NCBI GenBank assembly: GCA_002343985.1
Contig: DDTB01000023.1
Coordinates: 53,180 to 117,179 of the forward strand
Source of the DNA: Chitinophagaceae bacterium UBA2375
GTDB taxonomy: Bacteria > Bacteroidota > Bacteroidia > Chitinophagales > Chitinophagaceae
Length of the DNA stretch: 64,000 nucleotides
Reading direction: 5' to 3'
The number at the start of each line of letters is the position of its first letter. Within the stretch, counting starts at the first letter, position 1. A model generated the notes under the pieces. The model saw only the letters and a list, made by a program, of their open reading frames with translations, ran no database searches and was not told the origin of the DNA. A program made the translations under genes and the position numbers. Shown one piece after another: positions 34,639 to 44,242 of the stretch.

Positions 34639-35805
34639 TTACCCGATAGCCTGCGCGAGATCATCAATCAGGTCATCGGCGTCTTCTATACCCACACTGA
34701 GGCGGATCAATCCATCCACCAGGCCATTTTTGATTCGTTCTTCCCTTGGGATGCTCGCATGCGTCATGCTTGCCGGGTGATTGATGAGGGATTCCACGCC
34801 GCCCAGGCTTTCGGCCAGCGAGAAGAGTTTAGTGGACGATAATACCCTGTTGGCATTTTCGATGCTGTCGTCTTTCATCACAAAACTCATCATGCCTCCA
34901 AAGCCACGCATCTGGCGTTTCGCGATATCGTGGTTGTGGTGGTCTTCAAAACCGCACCAGAACACTTTGCCCACTTTGGGGTGGTTGCGCAGGTACTGGG
35001 CTATTTTAGCTCCATTTTCACAATGCTGCTTCATGCGTACATGCAGTGTTTTAATGCCGCGGAGTACGAGGAAACAATCCATCGGCCCGGGCACCGCGCC
35101 GCAACTTTTTTGGATGAAATATAATTGTTCGCGCAAAGCAGGGTCGTTCATCACCAATGCACCCTGGATCACATCGCTGTGGCCACCCAAATATTTGGTT
35201 GACGAGTGCATGACAATATCAGCGCCAAGATCGAGCGGGTTTTGCAGGTAAGGCGAAGCGAATGTGTTATCCACGCAAAGCAGCGCCCCGGCTTTTTTTG
35301 CGATGGCCGATACAGCCGCGATATCCGTAATATTCATCAGTGGATTGGTCGGCGTTTCAATCCAGATGAGTTTGGTATTGGGTGTTAATGCGCTTTCAAT
35401 ATTGGCAGTATGGGTGGTGTCGACAAAACTGAACCTGATACCGAATTTTTCAAAAATTTTTGTGAAGAGCCGGTAAGTGCCTCCGTACATATCATTGGCA
35501 GCAATCACTTGATCTCCCGGTTTCAATAATTTAATGACGGCATCCGTTGCGGCGACGCCACTGCCAAAGACCAATCCGAATTTTCCATTTTCAATCATTG
35601 CCATGGCATTTTCAAGTGCCAGCCTGGTGGGGTTTTGCGAACGTGCATACTCAAACCCTTTGTGCACGCCTGGAGCCGATTGCACGTAGGTAGAGGTTTG
35701 GTAGATGGGTGTCATGATCGCGCCCGTGGAAGGGTCTGGTTCTGCCCCTGCATGAATAAACCTGGTGGCGATTTTTTTTGTGGAAAGGATGTCCTGCTGG
35801 CTCAT
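34639..35805 (-). CDS. Cystathionine gamma-synthase/lyase-type PLP enzyme
   Basis: 388 residues from ATG 35805. Fold-type I trans-sulfuration enzyme: YARSQNPTR, GSGVAATDAVI, ETPTNPLM, VDNTFASPY and the PLP lysine in SSTKYLGGHSD. It interconverts cysteine, homocysteine and cystathionine pools; whether it is a synthase (MetB) or a lyase (MetC/CGL) cannot be decided from motifs alone. TATGTTTG about 19 nt before the ATG is a good -7 box. It probably heads a transcript with the TIGR02757 gene and the small membrane protein. Confidence 0.9.
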   Translation of the reverse strand: MSQQDILSTKKIATRFIHAGAEPDPSTGAIMTPIYQTSTYVQSAPGVHKGFEYARSQNPTRLALENAMAMIENGKFGLVFGSGVAATDAVIKLLKPGDQVIAANDMYGGTYRLFTKIFEKFGIRFSFVDTTHTANIESALTPNTKLIWIETPTNPLMNITDIAAVSAIAKKAGALLCVDNTFASPYLQNPLDLGADIVMHSSTKYLGGHSDVIQGALVMNDPALREQLYFIQKSCGAVPGPMDCFLVLRGIKTLHVRMKQHCENGAKIAQYLRNHPKVGKVFWCGFEDHHNHDIAKRQMRGFGGMMSFVMKDDSIENANRVLSSTKLFSLAESLGGVESLINHPASMTHASIPREERIKNGLVDGLIRLSVGIEDADDLIDDLAQAIG

Positions 35806-35869
35806 ATAAACGGGATTTGCGCCGCAAACATACAACAAATAATCCGGGGTGGGATGCCGCGAAAAGTCA

Positions 35870-37732
35870 TCAGGATTGTAAGAGCCTGGCTACGCAGAGG
35901 TAACGCCAGTCGAAATTATCTGCCGCGTGTGCCGGAAGCCCCTTGCTTTTTTTCTGCAGTACCTGTGGTTTCAGGATTTGTTCATCAACCAGTACCTGCC
36001 TGGCTTCAAAAATATAATCGGTGAGCTGCGGACTGTCCATCCATTGCTTCTGCGGAGGTTCAAATGCCACTTTGTCGGTGCGCCACACAATGCTGTGTGG
36101 CAATTTATGATCCATCAATTTGCGCAAAAGATGTTTGGTATAGCCATCCCTGATTTTGTAATTTGATGGTAATGAAAATACAAACTGTACCAGTTCCGCA
36201 TTCAGGTAAGGCAACCGCACTTCTACGCCGTGTGCCATTGAATTTCTGTCGGCATAGCGCAGGAGTTCTTCCAACCCATACTGCATGGTATTGAAATACA
36301 GGATATCGTTCAACTTTGTCACCACCGGTTTATGGATCCCTTCCCACTCTCGGCCACGCAGCAGCGACATCATCTCACGCGTGATATCCGGGTGCTGTAT
36401 AATCCTGTTGTATTCGTTTTTTTCCAGGGCGATGGACGCATGTGATGGAAGGAATGCGGCAAACAGGTTTCGGTATGTCCATGTAAACCTGATGTTATTT
36501 TCCATCATCAGCAACCTTTCCTTTTTGGCACCGGTGAAACGGTAGCGACTGATCATTTCCTGCAGGTACCAATGCGCGTATTTGTGGTATCCCGCGAGCA
36601 TTTCATCGGCTCCCTGGCCATCGAGTAATACCGTTACGCCCGTAGCTTTCGCGAGTGCATACACTTTGTATTGGGCATAAATGCTGGACGACGGAAAGGG
36701 TTCTTCCTGGTAGTATGCCAGCTTTTCAAAATCATCGATGAGTTGGGCTTCGGTAGGGCTTGTGCTGTAATTTTCAATATGCAGGGTGCGCACCATTTGC
36801 TGGATATACGCGCTCTCATCCTGTTCAAAGCCCGGGAAGACGGCTGAAAATGTTTTGTAACTGGTTGAGGCGTTGCGCAATTGTTGCTGGAGGTAATATA
36901 CGATGGTGGAACTGTCGAGGCCACCGCTGAGGCTCGCGCCGAGCGGCACATCGCTTCGGAGCCTTTTTTGCAGGGATTGCAGAAAAAGTTCTTCGAAACG
37001 ATCCATTGCGTCTTTCTCCGGCATAGAAATCAAAGCCTGCTTATCAAGCTTCCAATATTCCGTTACCTGCAACTCATTTTCATGCGGCCTGTATTCGAGG
37101 TAATGCGCCGCGGGCAGGGAAAAAATATCCTTAAAAAATGTTTGCGCTTTATTGGCGGGATTCTGCACATAACCCAGGGTGATGTAATTGAGGATCATCT
37201 TTCGCTCCGGCAAACGCGGCACGCCGGCCGACCAAAGGGCTTTCATTTCGCTGCCAAATAAAAACTGTTCATCGTTGACGAAATAATATAAAGGCTTCTC
37301 CCCAAAACGGTCGCGCCCGGCAAACAAAACCTGTTCCGATTCGTCCCATATGGCGAAGGCGAACATGCCATCAAAATAATGCAGGCATTCTTCACGGTAG
37401 TAATCAAAAGCGGCGAGCACCACTTCCGTATCGGAATTACTGATAAAATAATAACCCGCTTTTTTTAATTCTTTCCTGAGCTCTATGTAATTATATATCT
37501 CACCGTTAAAAACAATGCTGTAACGGTCGAGGTAGTGCATGGGCTGAGCGCCCGCTTCAGATAAATCAATCACTTTTAACCTCCGGTGTGCCAGGCCAGC
37601 ATGGCCATGCCTGCTGATCCAGTGCCCCTCGCCGTCGGGGCCCCTGTGTGCAAGGGCTTTCGACATTTTCCGCAATACCGGCAATTGTACCAGGGAAGTT
37701 TGGGCTGAAATGATTCCGGCAATACCACACAT
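35870..37732 (-). CDS. asnB: Asparagine synthase (glutamine-hydrolysing)
   Basis: 620 residues. The class II glutamine amidotransferase domain starts with the catalytic Cys2 (MCGIAGI), with HRGPDGEG and SIVFNGEIYNY (about 80-90). The synthetase domain has the PP-loop SLSGGLDSST, ending with GYTKHLLRKLMDHKLP. The extra-long C-terminal part suits AsnB-like enzymes, which either make asparagine or amidate surface sugars and peptides. No sugar cluster adjoins it, so housekeeping asparagine synthesis is the simplest reading. Confidence 0.93.
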   Translation of the reverse strand: MCGIAGIISAQTSLVQLPVLRKMSKALAHRGPDGEGHWISRHGHAGLAHRRLKVIDLSEAGAQPMHYLDRYSIVFNGEIYNYIELRKELKKAGYYFISNSDTEVVLAAFDYYREECLHYFDGMFAFAIWDESEQVLFAGRDRFGEKPLYYFVNDEQFLFGSEMKALWSAGVPRLPERKMILNYITLGYVQNPANKAQTFFKDIFSLPAAHYLEYRPHENELQVTEYWKLDKQALISMPEKDAMDRFEELFLQSLQKRLRSDVPLGASLSGGLDSSTIVYYLQQQLRNASTSYKTFSAVFPGFEQDESAYIQQMVRTLHIENYSTSPTEAQLIDDFEKLAYYQEEPFPSSSIYAQYKVYALAKATGVTVLLDGQGADEMLAGYHKYAHWYLQEMISRYRFTGAKKERLLMMENNIRFTWTYRNLFAAFLPSHASIALEKNEYNRIIQHPDITREMMSLLRGREWEGIHKPVVTKLNDILYFNTMQYGLEELLRYADRNSMAHGVEVRLPYLNAELVQFVFSLPSNYKIRDGYTKHLLRKLMDHKLPHSIVWRTDKVAFEPPQKQWMDSPQLTDYIFEARQVLVDEQILKPQVLQKKSKGLPAHAADNFDWRYLCVARLLQS

Positions 37733-37776
37733 GTTGTAAATATCAGATTTCCGGGAGGCTGGTCAAAATTAATTTT

Positions 37777-38418
37777 CTATGGATCAAACCGGATGGGGAG
37801 TATGGCTTTCACATCATCCCATGCCATGATGAGCCTGGCACCGTGGTCCGCAGGTTCAAAGAGCATGGTGAAAAAATCGGATGAGGGTTCCTGTTTTTGA
37901 ACAGGCACGGTAAACCGGTATTTATCTTTCTCCTGTTCCATATGCAGGCCCCAGGTAAACAGGTTTGTGTTTAGGATTAATGTCCATTCATTTTGCCGGG
38001 GAATACAGTACATCACATACCTGCCGGGCGGCACCGTGATGGTCTGTATGTTTACGGGCCTGAAGAATTCGATCTCTGTGGCTTCATTGGCGCCGAGGCG
38101 CCATTCTTTTCCGTAATGCACAAGGCTGGGCAAGGAATCTCCAAAAATCGGACGGCCTTTTTTTTGTGGCCTGCTGTATGCCACCCGCGCGACCAATGCC
38201 GTTGTATCCGATCCATTCATTTTCAGGATGGGATAATCCACCGGAAAATAACTCATATCCATGGGCGACTGGTCGACAGGCACGTAAGGCTGCGTTTTCT
38301 CCTGCCTGGCCTGGATATTGGGCTGAATCGGTCCAAATACCTTTTTCTCTGGTTTTCGGTTACACGAAGCCGTTAGTATGGCAGTAAGCAATAAAAAAAA
38401 TCCGATCTGTTTATTCAT
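37777..38418 (-). CDS. DUF2911 lipoprotein (copy 2 of a tandem pair)
   Basis: 213 residues from ATG 38418, which sits 4 nt after the previous stop and starts a lipoprotein signal (MNKQIGFFLLLTAILTASC). It shares the DUF2911 core with its upstream neighbour: ARVAYSRPQKKGRPIFGD, WRLGANEATEIEFF, PPGRYVMYCIP and EWTLILN. DUF2911 is a beta-sandwich family of unknown function. It is clearly a tandem duplicate that has diverged, with this copy lipid-anchored and the other secreted. Confidence 0.85.
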   Translation of the reverse strand: MNKQIGFFLLLTAILTASCNRKPEKKVFGPIQPNIQARQEKTQPYVPVDQSPMDMSYFPVDYPILKMNGSDTTALVARVAYSRPQKKGRPIFGDSLPSLVHYGKEWRLGANEATEIEFFRPVNIQTITVPPGRYVMYCIPRQNEWTLILNTNLFTWGLHMEQEKDKYRFTVPVQKQEPSSDFFTMLFEPADHGARLIMAWDDVKAILPIRFDP

Positions 38419-38422
38419 GTCT

Positions 38423-38998
38423 TTATTGGCCATTTGAGATTTGTATGGGGACTGTGGCCATCAATTCATCCCAAACAATTACGAGATTCATGCCTTTTTG
38501 CGCCGGCTCAAAGAAAATACTAAAATCTTCTGCCACAAAATTCAATTTGGTCAATGGCAATTCGATCCTTGCGACGTCCATTTTTACATCATATACAAAA
38601 GAACCCCAGGCATCGGTATCCCGGTTTATGATCAGCGTCCATTTGGCAGAGTCGGGTATGGCGAATAAACTGTAGCGCCCTTTTTTAATTTTCGACTGGC
38701 CGATGGTTACAGGCACAAAGAATTCGATTTCCGTTGCTTCATTCGCGCCGAGACGCCAGATTTTACCATACTCAATCAAATCGCCAAACAAGGTACGGCC
38801 CGCTTTATGCGGACGGCTGTAAATCACCCTTGCCATTAAGGGTTCTTTGTTTTTTTGCTGGGCTTTCAGCAAAGGGTAATTGCATGGATAATAACTCACA
38901 TCCAGCGGTGATTTATCTAATGCCGGGATATTGCTTTGCGCATTCAGGGTAATGGAAGCACAGATGATACACAGGAACAGGATAATTTTTGATTTCAT
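38423..38998 (-). CDS. DUF2911 secreted protein (copy 1 of a tandem pair)
   Basis: 191 residues with signal peptide MKSKIILFLCIICASITLNAQ. The DUF2911 core ARVIYSRPHKAGRTLFGDLIEYGKIWRLGANEATEIEFF is followed by KGRYSLFAIPDSAKWTLIINRD and the C-terminal FFEPAQKGMNLVIVWDE. Function is unknown. It is translationally close (4 nt) to the second copy. CATTTTTG ends 4 nt before the ATG, one mismatch from the -7 consensus and with the leaderless spacing seen elsewhere. Confidence 0.87.
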   Translation of the reverse strand: MKSKIILFLCIICASITLNAQSNIPALDKSPLDVSYYPCNYPLLKAQQKNKEPLMARVIYSRPHKAGRTLFGDLIEYGKIWRLGANEATEIEFFVPVTIGQSKIKKGRYSLFAIPDSAKWTLIINRDTDAWGSFVYDVKMDVARIELPLTKLNFVAEDFSIFFEPAQKGMNLVIVWDELMATVPIQISNGQ

Positions 38999-39022
38999 GT
39001 CGCAAAAATGATTAAAAATAAT

Positions 39023-39622
39023 TTATCTGGTGTTAAGTAAATGATCAGCGGTTGTTCGGGCAAAGGATTCCAGCTCTGGAAAAAAATCGTTGTAATGCTG
39101 CTGAAAAATATCCTTATGCAATAAAAATATGCGGAAGGCCTCATCCGATTCCGTGAGGTATGCGGCCCTGTGTACAATGCCGGAAAAACTGCGCTGTATG
39201 CCCCAATCGTACTGATAATGGTACAACCAGTTTTCTTTTTGCATGTGGGTTACCATGCGGTCAAATACCGGAGGGAGAAATTCACGCTGCTCGTTGAGCT
39301 GACGGTAGGTTTCCTCCGAGAATTGCAGCAAATGGGCATCGTTTGAAAACCTGCCTGTATCATTGGCAAGAAAAAAATCGAATACCACATCCGCAAATGC
39401 ACCCGAATACAACCTGTATTGTTCCCTGAAATATTTTTTAACGGAAGCAGTTGACACATGTTCATCAGTAAACCGGTCGATGGCCCGGTGAAGCCTGATG
39501 CCTTTTTGTATAGCATCGGGATATTCGTACTGTCGTTTTCCCTTCACAAAATCGCTGATCATGTTTCCAACCAGGAGCGAAGGTTGCTGAAACGACAAAT
39601 ATGCATGAGCCAGAAAATTCAT
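39023..39622 (-). CDS. Acyl carrier protein phosphodiesterase (AcpH-like)
   Basis: 199 residues. The family pattern is clear: MNFLAHAYLS, LLVGNMISDFVKG, IQKGIRLHRAIDRFTD and FADVVFDFFLA. This is an HD-like metal-dependent phosphodiesterase fold with His5/Asp/His ligands. AcpH removes the phosphopantetheine arm from holo-ACP. TACCTTTA lies 7 nt before the ATG. It is separate from the DUF2911 pair (24-nt gap, same strand). Confidence 0.9.
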   Translation of the reverse strand: MNFLAHAYLSFQQPSLLVGNMISDFVKGKRQYEYPDAIQKGIRLHRAIDRFTDEHVSTASVKKYFREQYRLYSGAFADVVFDFFLANDTGRFSNDAHLLQFSEETYRQLNEQREFLPPVFDRMVTHMQKENWLYHYQYDWGIQRSFSGIVHRAAYLTESDEAFRIFLLHKDIFQQHYNDFFPELESFARTTADHLLNTR

Positions 39623-39871
39623 AGGGGTTTAAAGGTACAGCAATGCAGACAATCTGTCATAAGCCCTGGAAAATTTAACAAGGACATGAAACGCTGCACA
39701 AGCGCTAAAAAGTTGTAAACATTTCCTGTGCATTGCGTGTTAAAAATTTTTTATCTGACCAAAAATCTAAAAATGATTTTTTCCATTTACATTCGAAGGG
39801 CTGATCTGCATGATTGGTGAACATGACTGATTTGATCAATCCAATAACCCGCACCGTACAAAAGAATCAAT

Positions 39872-40117
39872 ATGATACTGGACAACAACCTTGAACACGC
39901 CCTCGAAGACCTGCAGAAAAACGGATACACCTGCAGTTTCATCAAGAACAACGATTATATCTATTGCACGGAGAAGGATATGAATTTCCGCAGCTACGAA
40001 TTAAATATCACGGAGAAATTCAGGTTCGAAGATAAACAGGAGCCATCACGAAACAGCATTTTATACGCCATTGAATCGCCTGAGTTTGGCGTGAAAGGAT
40101 TTTTATTACATGGTTAA
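39872..40117 (+). CDS. Small conserved protein often mis-named PRPP synthetase
   Basis: 81 residues. The sequence LEHALEDLQKNGYTCSFIKNNDYIYC, a RFED segment and SILYAIESPEFGVKGFLLHG follow a small Bacteroidota family that is commonly auto-annotated as phosphoribosylpyrophosphate synthetase. It is far too short for that enzyme and lacks the PRPP loop. The function is unknown; it may be a small regulator. It is flanked by a 250-nt upstream spacer and a strong downstream terminator, so it is an independent transcript. Confidence 0.75.
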   Translation: MILDNNLEHALEDLQKNGYTCSFIKNNDYIYCTEKDMNFRSYELNITEKFRFEDKQEPSRNSILYAIESPEFGVKGFLLHG

Positions 40118-40141
40118 TTCAGGTTCATTAAAAAATTACGA

Positions 40142-40161
40142 AGCCCCTTATGAAAGGGGCT
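40142..40161. terminator. Terminator hairpin
   Basis: An 8-bp perfect stem (agcccctt / aaggggct), loop atga, followed by TTTG. It lies between the convergent small gene and the enoyl-CoA hydratase gene. Confidence 0.8.
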
Positions 40162-40187
40162 TTTGCATGTTACAGATTTACGTTTTC

Positions 40188-40958
40188 TTATTTTGTCTTA
40201 AATTTTGTGATCGCGTTGCGCGTGAAATCACTCAGCACCAGCCTGCCGCTGATTGCAGCTCTTTCCATCAGCAATTCATCCCAATGATCCGTTCCCTGCC
40301 AGGTCACTTTTTTGAGTTCGGCCATGGCTTCCGGACTGGAATGTGCCAGGGTATTGGCGAGCCGGCCGACAGATTCATCCATGTTTTCAATATTTTCATG
40401 TACTTCAGCGAACAAGCCTTTCTTTTTGGCCCAATCGCTGTTGCGCCACATGGTAGCATCAATAGCCAGAGCACTGAAAGCGGATGTACCGATTTTACGT
40501 TCTACCGCAGGCCCCACTACAAAAGGACCAATGCCCACAGCGAGTTCACTGAGCTTGATATCGGCCTGTGTAACGGCAATGGTATAGTCGGCCGCAGCGG
40601 CAATACCGACGCCCCCGCCCACACATTTTCCCTGAACACGGGCAATTACAAATTTCGGGCAACGGCGTATGGCGTTGATCACTTTCGCGAAGCCACTGAA
40701 AAACGCGAGGCCCTGTTCGGGTGTGCTGATCTGCATGAGTTCATCAAAAGATGCACCGGCGCAAAACGCTTTTTCGCCGGCACTGCGTAAAACAATCACT
40801 TTTGTTTCCGCATGGTTGCCTGCAAAATGAATGTCTTGTGCAAGCTCCTCTAAAATTTTCCCGGGCAATGAATTGCTCTGCGGATGAAAGAACTCGATGC
40901 TGGTTATGCCATTATGCGTTTCAGACTTAACATACCCGTTTTGAATTTCTTTGATCAT
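40188..40958 (-). CDS. Enoyl-CoA hydratase/isomerase family protein
   Basis: 256 residues. Crotonase fold: AGEKAFCAGASFDEL and the oxyanion-hole/Glu segment GKCVGGGVGIAAAADYTIA, then SELAVGIGPFVVG. It lies 12 nt downstream of paaZ on the same strand. With PaaZ it may act in phenylacetate breakdown (PaaF/PaaG-like step) or on a related acyl-CoA. No other paa genes are in the window, so the pathway is inferred from the neighbour. Confidence 0.88.
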   Translation of the reverse strand: MIKEIQNGYVKSETHNGITSIEFFHPQSNSLPGKILEELAQDIHFAGNHAETKVIVLRSAGEKAFCAGASFDELMQISTPEQGLAFFSGFAKVINAIRRCPKFVIARVQGKCVGGGVGIAAAADYTIAVTQADIKLSELAVGIGPFVVGPAVERKIGTSAFSALAIDATMWRNSDWAKKKGLFAEVHENIENMDESVGRLANTLAHSSPEAMAELKKVTWQGTDHWDELLMERAAISGRLVLSDFTRNAITKFKTK

Positions 40959-40970
40959 ACTGATATCAGT

Positions 40971-43049
40971 TTAGATTTTATGGATCATTTGTACCATGGT
41001 CAGGATGGTGCCCACGCCGGCAATCTCATCCGTTTCATCAAAAATTTCCACATACCATTTCACAATGCCCCTTGGGATGTCGATGCCCGGCATAGCGGGA
41101 ACATCCGGGTTTCTTTCTTTGAGTTCCTGCGCGGTTTTTTCTTTGCAGGTAAAGCGCACATACATGGAATTTCCCGGGTACATTGGCTTGGTAAACCTGA
41201 GTTCATCAATGCCGTAATTAAGCAGCACCGGATTTTTATCAAAACTATCTACAAACAACCCGGCGGCGGCGCTCATGATAAAATAGCCATGTGCCACCTG
41301 TCGCTCAAACATCGTTCCGTCAAAATCCGTTTCTTTCAGGTGCGCGTAGAACTGGTCACCGCTCAACTTCGCGAACGCGTCGATATCCTCTGATGTGATC
41401 AGACGTTTTTCGGTGATGATTTGTTCACCAATCTGCAATTCTTCAAAATATTTTTTGAAAGGATGTTTATCCCCGGTAATACCTTTCGCATGCGGCTGGT
41501 ACACATCGCTGATAGCCGTGATCATCGAAGGCGTTCCCTGGATGGCTGTGCGTTGCAGGTAATGACGGACGCCCCTGAGGCCGCCCATCTCTTCACCGCC
41601 ACCAGCCCTTCCGGGGCCCCCATGCACGAGCAAAGGCAGCGGCGAACCATGACCCGTACTTTCTTTCGCGCATGCCTCATTCAGCACCAGGATGCGCCCA
41701 TGGTGTGAAGCGGCGCCCAACACATATTCCCGCGCCTGTGCAGGATCGGATGTGATGATGGAAGAACACAAACTGCCTTTGCCCTTTTTGCTTAAGGCAA
41801 TCGCGTCATCCATATGGTTGTATGGCATGATGGTGCTCACCGGCCCAAAAGCTTCCACTTCATGCGGCTCATCGCAGGCAAATGGTTTTTCGTTAACCAG
41901 CAGGAGCGGACTTAAAAACGCGCCTTTTTGCGGATCGGCATCTAATACCTGTATATCATCGAGAGAACCATAAACCAAAGTTGAATTCGTCATGAGTTTC
42001 TGCACCTGTGCGATCACTTCTTCCCGCTGATGTTTGCCGGCAAGGGCGCCCATCCTCACTTTTTCATTCAAAGGGTTACCGATGGTTGTTTTATTCAGTT
42101 CGGCTGATAAGGATTTCCAAACAGCTTCGAGTTTATTTTCCGGAACAAACACACGTCGTACGGCGGTACATTTTTGACCGGCCTTTACCGTCATTTCTTT
42201 TCTGAGTTCTTTGATGAACACATCCCAATCGGGTTGTCCGGGTTCCACATCCTTACCCAAGACCATGCAATTCAACGAGTCGGCCTCCATATTAAAAGGC
42301 ACTGATTCGGCGAGGATGCGCGGATGCGATTTCAGGAAGAGTCCTGTGGATGCGGAGCCGGTGAATGTCACCACATCCTGCGAACACACATGGTCCAGCA
42401 TATCGCCGGCGCTTCCGCAAATCAATTGCAGGGCGCCCTCCGGCAGTATTTTTGAGGCGATAATTTCACGCACCACGGCTTCGGTGAGAAACGAAGTAAC
42501 CGTTGCAGGTTTCACCACGGCAGGAACGCCCGCCATCAGGTTCACCGCGATTTTTTCAAGCATCCCCCACACGGGAAAATTGTATGCATTGATATGGATG
42601 GCCACCCCTTCTTTGGGTACGAGGATATGATGGCCCATGAACGTATTGCCTTTGCTCAGGGCGACAGGGTCACCGTCGAGGGTGAACGGCGTATCGGGTA
42701 ATTTCCTGCGGAGTGAGGCGTTGGAAAACAGGTTGCCGAAACCGCCTTCGATATCAATCCAGCTATCGGCCCTGGTTGCGCCGGTTTGATAGCTGACATT
42801 ATAAAATTGCTCTTTGCGTTCGGTGAGGTATAAAGCGAGCGCACGCAACATACGCCCCCTTTCCTGGAAGGTCATCTTTCGAAGCGCCGGGTTTCCTTTC
42901 TGCCTTGCATGGTTAAGTACGGCTTTGAAATCCAATCCTTCGGTGCTGGCAATCGCCAGCGGTTCGCCCGTAACGGCATGGTATAAGGTTTGTCCTTTGC
43001 CGCCGGCTTCCACCCATTGGCCCATCACATAGTTGCCCAATTTTTTCAT
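40971..43049 (-). CDS. paaZ: PaaZ-type bifunctional aldehyde dehydrogenase / enoyl-CoA hydratase
   Basis: 692 residues from ATG 43049. The N-terminal aldehyde dehydrogenase (about 1-510) has [15 protein letters not shown] and the catalytic Cys in [12 protein letters not shown]. The C-terminal MaoC/hot-dog hydratase (about 550-690) has [20 protein letters not shown]. PaaZ opens the oxepin-CoA ring and oxidises the resulting semialdehyde in aerobic phenylacetate degradation. TACCTTTG at 43065-43072 is an exact -7 box 15 nt upstream. It forms an operon with the enoyl-CoA hydratase gene. Confidence 0.93.
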   Translation of the reverse strand: MKKLGNYVMGQWVEAGGKGQTLYHAVTGEPLAIASTEGLDFKAVLNHARQKGNPALRKMTFQERGRMLRALALYLTERKEQFYNVSYQTGATRADSWIDIEGGFGNLFSNASLRRKLPDTPFTLDGDPVALSKGNTFMGHHILVPKEGVAIHINAYNFPVWGMLEKIAVNLMAGVPAVVKPATVTSFLTEAVVREIIASKILPEGALQLICGSAGDMLDHVCSQDVVTFTGSASTGLFLKSHPRILAESVPFNMEADSLNCMVLGKDVEPGQPDWDVFIKELRKEMTVKAGQKCTAVRRVFVPENKLEAVWKSLSAELNKTTIGNPLNEKVRMGALAGKHQREEVIAQVQKLMTNSTLVYGSLDDIQVLDADPQKGAFLSPLLLVNEKPFACDEPHEVEAFGPVSTIMPYNHMDDAIALSKKGKGSLCSSIITSDPAQAREYVLGAASHHGRILVLNEACAKESTGHGSPLPLLVHGGPGRAGGGEEMGGLRGVRHYLQRTAIQGTPSMITAISDVYQPHAKGITGDKHPFKKYFEELQIGEQIITEKRLITSEDIDAFAKLSGDQFYAHLKETDFDGTMFERQVAHGYFIMSAAAGLFVDSFDKNPVLLNYGIDELRFTKPMYPGNSMYVRFTCKEKTAQELKERNPDVPAMPGIDIPRGIVKWYVEIFDETDEIAGVGTILTMVQMIHKI

Positions 43050-43064
43050 ACGCTGAATTTGAAA

Positions 43065-43072
43065 CAAAGGTA
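43065..43072 (-). promoter_or_regulatory. paaZ -7 box
   Basis: TACCTTTG on the minus strand, 15 nt before the paaZ ATG. An exact consensus with a short leader. Confidence 0.45.
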
Positions 43073-43121
43073 TATTCGTATGGAATACATCAAGCGCAAT
43101 ATAAAACCTTCAACAGGAAAC

Positions 43122-43337
43122 ATGAAAAAGATAGCGATCATACTGCTTTTCGGCGCTGCTTGTACGGCGGGCACCTGCAAAAAAACTTCGGATGATTGCA
43201 AGGGTGAGGCCAGGCCCGATTGCGTATGCACCATGCAATACGACCCTGTTTGCGGTTGCGATGGAAAAACGTATGGCAATGCCTGCACGGCTGAATGCGC
43301 GGGTGTGAAAAAATGGACTAAGGGGGCTTGTGAGTAA
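43122..43337 (+). CDS. Secreted Kazal-type inhibitor-like protein
   Basis: 71 residues from ATG 43122, preceded by acaggaaac. A signal peptide or lipoprotein-like N-terminus ([19 protein letters not shown]) precedes a single Kazal-like domain. Its Cys spacing is [29 protein letters not shown]...C, with the hallmark [14 protein letters not shown]. Bacterial Kazal proteins are usually secreted and may inhibit serine proteases or serve as adhesion or periplasmic domains; the target is unknown. It is convergent with adk with no gap between the stops. Confidence 0.85.
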   Translation: MKKIAIILLFGAACTAGTCKKTSDDCKGEARPDCVCTMQYDPVCGCDGKTYGNACTAECAGVKKWTKGACE

Positions 43338-43922
43338 TCAGGCTTCAGCCATGCGGGGGTCAATCTCCTTGCAGAGGCTGTCGAATATATGCGCGATTGA
43401 ACCCTCGCCGGGAACCATCACCACTTTATCGAACTGCTTGTAATAATCCGCTACGGCGGCTGTTTTGTTGTGGTATTCCACGATGCGCGCGCGGATCACC
43501 TGTTCGTTGTTATCATCGGAGCGGCCACTGGTTTCGCCGCGTTTGAGCAATCGTTTCACCAATTCTTCCTCACTCACATCAAGGGCCAGCATGACGGAGA
43601 TGGATGTGTTTTTTAATTCGAGAAGTTTGTCTAACGCTTCAGCTTGCGCGGAAGTCCTGGGAAAACCGTCAAATAAAAAACCGCGCGCGTCAGGATGCTC
43701 ATCGAGCGCGGAGCTGATCATGCCAATCACCACTTCATCAGGCACCAGTTGGCCTTTGTCCATAAATTTCTTTGCCTCCAGCCCCAAAGCGGTTTGGCGG
43801 CTGATTTCCGAGCGCAGCAAATCGCCGGTACTCAGGTGTTTCAACCCGTACCGGGCAATCAATTGTTCGCTTTGCGTACCTTTTCCGCTGCCCGGAGGCC
43901 CAAAGAGTATGAGGTTAAACAT
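43338..43922 (-). CDS. adk: Adenylate kinase (short type)
   Basis: 194 residues. P-loop GPPGSGKGTQSEQL (about 7-20), the AMP-binding GLKHLSTGDLLRSEI, FDGFPRTSAQAEAL, and a short LID region (KRGETSGRSDDN) instead of the long zinc-type LID, as usual in Bacteroidota. It balances ATP + AMP with 2 ADP. The TAG/TTA stops of adk and the Kazal gene abut at 43337/43338. Upstream, TATTTTTG (43984-43991) is a probable -7 box with a leader of about 60 nt. Confidence 0.96.
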   Translation of the reverse strand: MFNLILFGPPGSGKGTQSEQLIARYGLKHLSTGDLLRSEISRQTALGLEAKKFMDKGQLVPDEVVIGMISSALDEHPDARGFLFDGFPRTSAQAEALDKLLELKNTSISVMLALDVSEEELVKRLLKRGETSGRSDDNNEQVIRARIVEYHNKTAAVADYYKQFDKVVMVPGEGSIAHIFDSLCKEIDPRMAEA

Positions 43923-44242
43923 GGTATCAGTTCAGCTTTGGTTAAATGGCAGAAGCCCTGTGATGAATCATTCAATATCGGAACAAAAATAAACCAGAAT
44001 GGTTAAATATGTACTTTTTACATGACGAAGCTTCACACAGAACGCTAAGGATGTAAATATAACAAGGAAAAATTATATGGAAAACGAAATCAAATACCGT
44101 GAAAAATTACATATGTAGATTCTTGATTAATATCCTGTAATGCGTTAATTTGAATTTCCTTCGAAAGACCATCCATATTGTTTTTTTATCCGTCTCCTAA
44201 CCTCTACTTTTGCCGCACTGTTCACCTTGTAAATTCAAAAAG
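43923..44242. other. 320-nt divergent promoter region between adk and an aminotransferase
   Basis: The stretch is AT-rich and holds no gene. Two good -7 boxes face opposite ways: TATTTTTG on the minus strand (43984-43991) for adk, and TACTTTTG on the plus strand (44205-44212) for the aminotransferase. The motif tggttaaat occurs twice (near 43937 and 44000), and near-repeats of gaaaaattayatatg are seen near 44070-44115. No hairpin of note and no small ORF with a signal. Confidence 0.5.
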
